Assembly (NCBI GenBank): GCA_015832175.1
Contig: WJXW01000003.1
Location: 4,030,001-4,094,000 of the forward strand
DNA length: 64,000 bases
Origin: Paraphaeosphaeria minitans
Taxonomy: Eukaryota > Ascomycota > Dothideomycetes > Pleosporales > Didymosphaeriaceae
Direction of reading: 5' to 3'
Shown: positions 57,352 through 64,000 of the stretch, piece by piece
Layout of the letters: the number at the start of each line of letters is the position of its first letter
How positions within the stretch are numbered: the stretch's first letter is position 1
Position numbers and translations under genes: made by a program
Notes under the pieces: generated by a model
What the model saw: only the letters and a program-made list of their open reading frames with translations
The model's database searches: none
What the model was told of the DNA's origin: nothing

Positions 57352-59255
57352 TCATACTGTCACAGCCTTGAACAGCAGGCTCTTCCTCGCATCTGGCGAA
57401 GACTGCCTTCCCATATCCAGCTGAGCATATCGCTCCTTACTCCCATCCTCGTTCTTGAAATCGTATCTCAATATCAGGTTCGCGAGAATCATCTTGATCT
57501 CGTTCGCCGCAAAAAACCTGCCGGGGCACGCGTGCTTTCCGTAGCCGAACATCAGGTTGTGTTCGTTGGTGGTGACGAACTGGTTCCGCGCGTGGTCGGT
57601 CGCCGTGCCTCCCTGTCTTAGCTTGTACGCTCGGAACCCGTCAAATACATCTGCGGGCCCGGGCTTGGAGTAATTGGCTGGGTCTTGGTAGACGGCATGG
57701 GATGCGACTTCGATGTTGACACCAGCTGGTATGTACTGGCCGTTGGAAAGGGTGAATCCACGCGTGACCTTGCGCTGGAATGACGTGAACCCTGCATACA
57801 AAGTGAGATCAATGTATTATAAAGGGTGCATCGCATTCAGGGTCGCGCACCTGGAGGATAGAACCTCATCGATTCTTTCATGTAACTGTCCAGTTTCATC
57901 ATTTGCTGGAGAGCACGAGTTGAGATGGTGCCTCCATTATCGGTCATAACCTGCCGAATTTCCTCCCGGATTGGCTCGATGTACTCGGTTTGGACTGCAA
58001 GAGTATAAAGGCTACGTGCCAGTAAGCCAAGACATTACCACACAAGCTGTACATGGAACTTACATATTCGTGGCGGTCAGTGTGGTGGTGTGTATAGACG
58101 CAAATATGAGCCCAAGAACTATTTGCGCCAAGTGATGTGTTGATTTGATGCCAAATTCGCCGTTTCGGTTCATGAGCCACGCCACCATGTCATCGGGCCT
58201 CTGCCCGTCAGGGTCGCTCTTCTCCGCATCACGACGTGCCTGTATAATGGGTTCCAGGAAATTTGCGAGATCCTTGCGGGAGGTATGCAGTTTTTTCACC
58301 GAGTCAAGGCGAGGCGCAGACCATGGCTTGAAAAGTGGTCGGATCTTCTTAATCTCCAGCTGCGCTGTGATGAGCTGCATGGTATACTCGATGGATAGCC
58401 TTTGGAACTCCTTGTCCCGGCAAAGATCTGGGCCGACCAAGACTCGTCTAGATACGAGTTAGTGGTTACATGGTTGCTGGGTTTCAAACATCATACCCGG
58501 TGATCATGGCCACCATGCTGACGAGCTTGCCGTAGATGTTGACCGCCGTCCAATCTTCACACGTGGGCATAACCTCCTCGAGCGCTTGCAAAACCTCAGA
58601 ATAGACCATAGGATTCAGGCGTGCTAGGCTACGTTAGCGGTAAGAACTAAAGTAGGGTGCGTCAAATGTGATCGTCACGAACTCACCAAGTGCTGGCGTC
58701 AAATCAGCCCTAACAGCATGCACTCCCAACGGTTCATCGGCGAGGAGGCCCGTATACTTTACTTCCATCAACTGCACTGCATCAGCTCGGTTGCTTCGGT
58801 TAGTTGCTTTCTTCACACTCACATCCTCAACCGCTTTCGGAAAGCTAACCACACTGTCTGGAAGTTTCCTCAACTCGGAAAGGAACAGAGGGCTTATGAC
58901 AACTGTTTCGGCTCCTAGCTCAAGTTAGATTTTGGGCGCGTATGTTGAGGCAGTAGCTTGTACCATCGGAACCGGTCATCCGAAAGACCTGATTCTTGAA
59001 CTAAAGACACATCAGCTGCATACAAAAAAGGTGCAAAGTCGAACAAACCTTTTCATATCCCTGCAGGTACATGCTCTTTCCATGCTTGAGAAATTCATTC
59101 CTCTGCTTCTCGCCACCCTCCGCGAACGCTGGCAGTTTTGCAAGCTGGGCCTTGAAATTGAGCTTCGGAAGATAGTAACATGCGACAAATATCAAGGCAG
59201 CTATGACTACTGTCTGCGCCGAGTGTGCGAGGCTTCGAAAGCTTTGGACTTCCAT
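57352..59255 (-). CDS. Cytochrome P450 monooxygenase (ent-kaurene oxidase/CYP68-like)
   Basis: Seven exons (59049-59255, 58964-58988, 58687-58914, 58497-58623, 58064-58447, 57851-58011, 57352-57791) with introns of 49-63 bp give 523 residues, normal for a microsomal P450. There is an N-terminal anchor (TVVIAALIFVACYYLP). The I-helix reads LIFASIHTTTLTATN, K-helix KESMR, PERF-region YSKPGPADVFDGFRAYKLR, and heme loop FGYGKHACPGRFFA (Cys about 466). The HTTT I-helix and DGFRAYKLR pattern is typical of fungal terpenoid and alkaloid P450s such as ent-kaurene oxidases. The substrate is not predictable. All motifs are intact. The 25-bp second exon is a microexon. Confidence 0.85.
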
Positions 59256-60381
59256 CTTGGTGCTTGGTGGGAGGTGGTGGACAAGAGATGAGTTCGCAGT
59301 GTCTAGGTATTGGAATCAACTACCCTTTAAAGAACATAGGCGCCATGCCACCGAATCCAGCCGGTACCACACGAGGGTCATCGGCTCCAATTATGGTTAC
59401 ACCCCGGCTGTTCATACAAGTATCCCATGGCGTATACGGGCTATACGGCACCGTCAAGGGTGCGTAAGCGAACAGCCAAGGGGGACAGTCTAATCCAAAG
59501 TGGCAAAGTGCATGCAAATCACCCATTCACAGCCGCAGCCGTTACAACTCCCTCCCTCTCCGGCCAATCGCAGGTCGCTCAATATGCAAACGCTTCGTGT
59601 CGTGTTCATTTAAAAGGTGCATCGTCACGGATACAGTCCACCATGCATTGGGACATTGTTGAGGTTTTTTTTCGCATGGACGAGGTGCCTTGATTGTGCT
59701 CTTTAGCGTTCGTCGATCCCCACATGCAGATTTTAGTTCCATTCCATCAGCGATAGAGATACTCAAAACGGTAACAGCTTCGTCAGATCTCATGTCCGCA
59801 CACACACGTGTCCCGGAAACCTCCTTCAGGTTTTACAGAGTGCTAGTCAGCGCTTCATGGGGGGTGATTGGATATGACGAGAATGGTGTTGGTGGAGAGG
59901 TACCTAGAGCAAAAAATCCCGCAGAACATCCGTTTTAGATTAAACGTCGTGCGGTACGAAGTACGCGATGCACCTGAAACCATGAGTCATGTGCGATCCA
60001 CCTGACACCCTGGTTCCCTTCATTTTGTTTTGCTGCTTGGACTTCCTCGGCATCTCGAAACCGTGCGTAAGGTGGCAGAACTAGGGAAGTGCGGTGCAGG
60101 CCATTGGACAAAAGTCATCATGCACGAAGTACATAGTACATGGAGTGGGAATGGTCGCCTCGTATCCTTCGATGCAGGATTTGCTAACATGTCACGAAGG
60201 TCTGTTCGACCTAGACTGGTCTACGGCGTGTCAGTTTTGGTGTCACGACAATGAGTGACGGGCGTTGTGACCCGTCGCACGGCCACGCGAAAAAGGTTGC
60301 TGATCCGATTGAGGAAACACTATACGATTCTTGCTTGTGAAGATGCTGAATACACAACATCTCTCCTGACCCTGGAACTAC
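59256..60381. other. Intergenic, P450 promoter side
   Basis: About 1.1 kb between the P450 start and the PAF-acetylhydrolase-like stop. Short ORFs only. A cluster of short palindromic GTAC motifs near 59,940-60,150 (gtacgaagtacgcg, gaagtacatagtacatgg) is the only structure noted. Confidence 0.4.
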
Positions 60382-61530
60382 CTAGGCCACATTCACGACT
60401 TCGGAAAATTCCATGTCAGCACGGGAAAAGTCCTTCTCGGACCCAGATCTTAGCACCATGTCCAAGAACGCCGTGATGTATGTGACGGTCAGCTTCATCA
60501 TGCGACGACCCTCAATCGATCCTAAAACCTGTTCAGTATCGGCAGGCAATCTCTCTTGGAGACCAAGAACTGATGTGATCAGCGGGAGGTCAGAGAAGCT
60601 GTAGTGCGCGGCTCCTTTGACCTCAATTTCCCTCTTCCAACCTTTCAATTGCGGCCACACCGTCTTCCAAGACGGATCCGTTTCTTGCGTCTTGGTCTCG
60701 TGTCCGATCAGCATGAACGGAAGATCAAGACCGCTCTTCAGGACCGAGCCAAGCATAGTGCCGTCGATGTTCACGCCGCCGCGAATATAAGGAAGTTGTT
60801 GCAGTGCCGACGCCGCAGTCGCTCCTCCGAACGAATGTCCAATGATGGCAGTCTGAGGTAAGCCGCCTCTGTACTCATGATAATGATCAATAGGAAAGAG
60901 CTTCTTGCGTAGCGATGCTTTTGCGAGCTCCTTGTAAAGGAACGCAATATCTTCCACTCGTGTCGAAAGAGCGCCCTCAAGCTCAGCATCGCTGATTTCG
61001 ACTCCTTTGACGATGGTACCATCGGGAAACTCGACGATGTCGGCGTCGTAGGGGTGGTCGACAGATACGACAAGGTACCCTGCAGCTGCAATGCTTTGAA
61101 GCATGCTATGGTATATTATTCGAGATGTGCCAAGAGCGCCACTGAATACTACAAGCGGTGGGATTCCAGAAGAACAAGGTCTTGGTGTACCGGGGGTAGT
61201 GCAGTTTTGCAGACCAAGCGACTGAAAACTTCCGTTTGGAAGACCGTAAGCCGCGAACTTGTCGTCTTCGAATTTGGCGGTTGATGGTGGCATGTATGCG
61301 CCCAGGTGGCTATGGCGACAGGTCGAGACGGGAGAGAACCCGGACACCATGATCGCTCGGGCTCGACCATCCTTTGCGAATCGATCAGACCTTCTTTGGT
61401 CCGTCAAAGACATCGAGCTGATGACAGCATCCGAAGGATTGGATCCGACTGCTGGTAGTCTGAGTCTGGATGTTGCAAACGATGGAATACACCACAAGGC
61501 CACAAGAAGAACAAGAGTGATTTGCAGCAT
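60382..61530 (-). CDS. Secreted PAF-acetylhydrolase-like alpha/beta hydrolase
   Basis: A single exon of 382 residues with signal peptide (MLQITLVLLVALWCIPSFA). Seen: PPLVVFSGALGTSRIIYHSM, GYLVVSVDHPYDADIVEFPDG, the nucleophile elbow IIGHSFGGATAAS (Ser 233), likely acid in GGVNIDGTMLGS (Asp 256) and likely His 309 in KGAAHYSFSDLP. This is the plasma-PAF-AH/Lp-PLA2-like fold, whose members hydrolyse short-chain sn-2 esters or other acyl esters. A fungal secreted esterase is the safe reading. Divergent from the Zn2Cys6 regulator. Confidence 0.8.
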   Translation of the reverse strand: MLQITLVLLVALWCIPSFATSRLRLPAVGSNPSDAVISSMSLTDQRRSDRFAKDGRARAIMVSGFSPVSTCRHSHLGAYMPPSTAKFEDDKFAAYGLPNGSFQSLGLQNCTTPGTPRPCSSGIPPLVVFSGALGTSRIIYHSMLQSIAAAGYLVVSVDHPYDADIVEFPDGTIVKGVEISDAELEGALSTRVEDIAFLYKELAKASLRKKLFPIDHYHEYRGGLPQTAIIGHSFGGATAASALQQLPYIRGGVNIDGTMLGSVLKSGLDLPFMLIGHETKTQETDPSWKTVWPQLKGWKREIEVKGAAHYSFSDLPLITSVLGLQERLPADTEQVLGSIEGRRMMKLTVTYITAFLDMVLRSGSEKDFSRADMEFSEVVNVA

Positions 61531-62200
61531 AGTTGTAGAGTTGGAGCTGGTTGAAGCGAATATTGAAGAGGTACTGAAAAGCAGCTATGATCCCTACTGC
61601 GGACCGGACCTAAGGTCATTATATACGGCGGCCCACGATACCAATCGTTTGGCATGTATCTGTCGCAAATGAATTCCAAATCACTATTTTCGTGAGGCAG
61701 AGACCGGCCAGCGCGCTCCATGACCACCAGATTGAGTCAAGCCTGTCAAGGAGGGTCGATGAGGGCCAATGACATAGACGATCTTATCTGAACCAGAGCA
61801 CCGAGACATTCAAAGCCGCGAAGAATGCCAAGGGCGATGAGGTGAATGCCCAGCGCCAGCGAGGGCTTTCCCCACTTTTAGCACGTTCCCAAACGGGCTT
61901 AGATGCGTTGTTTTGTTTCCCAAAGGGGTTAAGTGCAACCCCCATGCTCTGTATTCCATCGCTCGGTCGGTGAGTCAATTGCAGCTGCGCACTTCAGCTT
62001 CAGATGGGTGAAGTTCTTCGATCTCATTACAAAACAAAATGGACAGTTTTCGCTGAGCGTTTGCACCTCGTGAACTAGGCGCGCTATCCACAATATCATT
62101 GTGTCCCTTGGCACGCGCTCTATCGTTACCCGATACGTATCCTTAGCTCTTGTTCTGCCTATTACATGCCCTTTGTCGTTTTCGGTGCATCTTCTATCAT
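61531..62200. promoter_or_regulatory. Divergent promoter, PAF-AH-like and Zn2Cys6 genes
   Basis: About 670 bases between outward-facing starts. Two CCCAAA(C/G)GGG-like sequences near 61,890 and 61,920 form a short repeated motif. The arrangement suggests the regulator could control the esterase. Confidence 0.45.
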
Positions 62201-63743
62201 ATGCCATCAGCTATCGGACCCCTCGATGGGCGCAAAGCGCGGAGGAAGCGGTGCAACGCTTGTGTCAGGCGCAAGATTAAAGTAATCGCATGCAAGGTCC
62301 AAGGCAGCAACGACCATATTGTTAACCAAGAATAGTGTCATGGAGGCATCCCTTGTGACTACTGCAGGCGAACGAAGCAGGCCTGCGAATCGCCCACCAA
62401 ACCCTCGACCTTTGCGCCCGTATTCGTCGGGGAGAACACGGATAGGGAAGCTAAAGGGAAGCAGATCGTTGAACCGGCTATAGGACAGTCCTGCTTCCCC
62501 TTTCTGCGATTTCCAGCCCCAAAAATCTGTGATAGTAGTGTTCCTTATTTTTTCATGTCGTTCCTGGCGATGAACAACCTGTCGAACGATCGGCTACCGG
62601 TAGTTGCGGACCTTCTAAACTTGATGGCAGGTGCGCCTGCATTGAGAGATGCGATCTCCGCCGTAGCTGTGCATCATCGCAAGCAACAAGTTCCGGAAGC
62701 CGTGCCTCTTGGCAACTATCAGGCTTTGCAGTCATATGGTCGATCTGTACGACATGTCCAAACTCTTATTACATCGGAAACCTTTCCACACGATCCATCT
62801 GCGCTCTGGACCACTTTCTTGCTGGGTCTCTTCGAGGTAAGTGATCCGGTGGATGATCCCTTTCAGAGGTACGGGCGCTAATATAAACCAGTTGATGCGC
62901 GATTCTACAGGAACCACCTGGTTGTCGCACTTCCTACATGGGACATGCGCCATGTTGAAACTTCTTGAACCGGATACTCTGTCACAAGCAGACCCGATAA
63001 ATTCACACAGACGTATTTTCTTCCTCCATACTCGGATATTTGAAATTTCTCGTTCGTTGATCTACTCATCTCCAACGTTTCTCTGGGATGCAAAGTGGAC
63101 AGCCGCCACAGCGAACCTGTGGGATGGAGACAGCGCCGCTCTCTGGCACCCCAAAGAAGCTCTATTCGACATTCTACCCGGTTTCTCAGAACTGAGTATC
63201 CGTGCGCTTCGCTGTGCTCTGGACGAAGCACAGTTCCCTCCAAGGGTGCACCACGACCTAGCTGAATCGCTCGCCGATGAAGGATTCGCCTTGCAGGAGA
63301 AACTACAAGGGTGGCGTAAAGAGAGCCAATTCTGGGAGCACATGTGCAAGGCCGACCAAGCTTCTTCTATATCAACAAGCTGGCCTGACACGGAGCTTAT
63401 GGTAAGCTATGCCTACTACCACGCGATCAACATCTACCTTTCAGGGACCTACGACTACCACAAACTGTGGACTGGGCCGGATGCACCTCGCGCACCGATC
63501 TTGCCTCGCGATGCGATCGACCTTCACGTTTCTCGGATTCTCCACTACAGCCGCAGTCTTCTCGCACATGGGACCTCAGGCATCCTTCTGTTCTTCCCGC
63601 TCAGAGTGGCTGGCGCCAGAGCCATCGATTCTTCATCACGCCAGGAGATTTTAAGCCTTTTCCAAATAACGTCCCAACGAGGATTCGTTGTAGCCGAGGC
63701 TCTTGTGGACGACTTGCTGGAGCTTTGGGGGTCAAAGAGCTAG
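62201..63743 (+). CDS. Zn2Cys6 fungal transcription factor
   Basis: Exons 62201-62281, 62336-62836 and 62892-63743 give 477 residues. Removing the first intron (54 bp, gttaac branch) completes the binuclear cluster C18-x2-C21-x6-C28-x5-C34-x2-C37-x6-C44, preceded by basic residues (RKARRKR). The rest is the helical fungal-specific regulatory region (LSNDRLPVVADLLNLMA, LRDAISAVAVHHRK, FLLGLFE, then RIFEISRSLIYSSPTFLW). The short linker and missing coiled coil place it among the many cluster-associated, single-gene regulators. It may control the divergent esterase and the P450. Confidence 0.85.
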
Positions 63744-64000
63744 CACCTTCTCATCGGTTCTGGTTTTTGGTGGCATGCTGGCACTCACCGGTCCGTGTAG
63801 CATACCGTGGAAAGGGGTTAAGAACACGCGTGCTCAACGCGTGGCCTGGGCCCGCCCGGGGACGCGTAACTTGTTCCACTTGGTAAGACTATCATCACAT
63901 GTTCTCCGGTGGCAAGTGTGCCACGTTGTCTGTGGTGGAATCGGGAGGGACAAACGGCGCGGTTCGAGGCCTGTAGCAGTCCTGGCTAGAATGTTTGCCG
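63744..64000. other. Right end of window
   Basis: Downstream of the Zn2Cys6 gene; no coding feature can be followed to the edge. Confidence 0.3.

Noticed and set aside
1..64000. CRISPR arrays, rRNA and tRNA genes
   Set aside because: No regularly spaced identical repeats with unique spacers, no rRNA-like stretch, and no convincing tRNA cloverleaf noticed by eye. A tRNAscan run would be needed to exclude tRNAs.

Overview
The window is from a filamentous ascomycete, most likely a Dothideomycete or related Pezizomycotina. Nearly every gene is interrupted by 40-80 bp introns with GT(A/G)NGT donors and gctaac/ctaac-type branch sites. The gene content is typically fungal: a fused P450-reductase of the CYP505 type, a Zn2Cys6 regulator, a CHAT protein, secreted GH92 and GH127 enzymes, and the fragment of an NLR N-terminus. 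The window splits sharply in two at about 19,433.

Bases 1-19,432 are an AT-rich block of decayed, nested LTR retrotransposons with no intact gene. Translations still read as Ty3/Gypsy or Ty1/Copia polyproteins, but nearly every Gln codon has become TAA or TAG, the footprint of repeat-induced point mutation (RIP). Two inverted Ty3/Gypsy copies of one family (1-3928 minus, 4340-7000 plus) share 1357-base inverted arms. Their LTR recurs at 3929-4339, 7820-8029 (partial, reversed) and 13822-14233. A Copia relic lies at 8.0-11.1 kb, and a second Gypsy family at 15.3-19.4 kb breaks off inside its integrase.

At the block edge (19.4-24 kb) a CHAT-domain protease-like gene, whose last codons and stop lie in transposon DNA, is divergent from a small two-exon gene that may be gasdermin-like. 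That arrangement resembles fungal protease-gasdermin cell-death pairs and is the most interesting feature here, though the gasdermin call is an inference.

From 24 to 32 kb come a complete CYP505, an SDR carbonyl reductase (with a GC-AG intron), a class I methyltransferase and an AYR1-like reductase. From 32 to 38 kb the sequence is gene-poor with broken genes: an NLR N-terminal fragment, a disrupted LPMO-like secreted gene and a frameshifted membrane protein. From 38 to 49 kb are housekeeping genes: a thioredoxin-fold-like ER protein, a mitochondrial ribosomal protein, a GET2-like factor, a lysine 2,3-aminomutase-family radical SAM enzyme and an RBR-type E3 ligase. From 49.9 to 56.5 kb a secreted GH127 and a secreted GH92 flank two small membrane-protein loci, one of them broken. 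The right end holds a seven-exon P450, a secreted PAF-acetylhydrolase-like enzyme and a divergent Zn2Cys6 regulator, possibly the edge of a biosynthetic or catabolic cluster. Exon joins were worked out by hand from splice motifs and reading frame; none is supported by transcript data.
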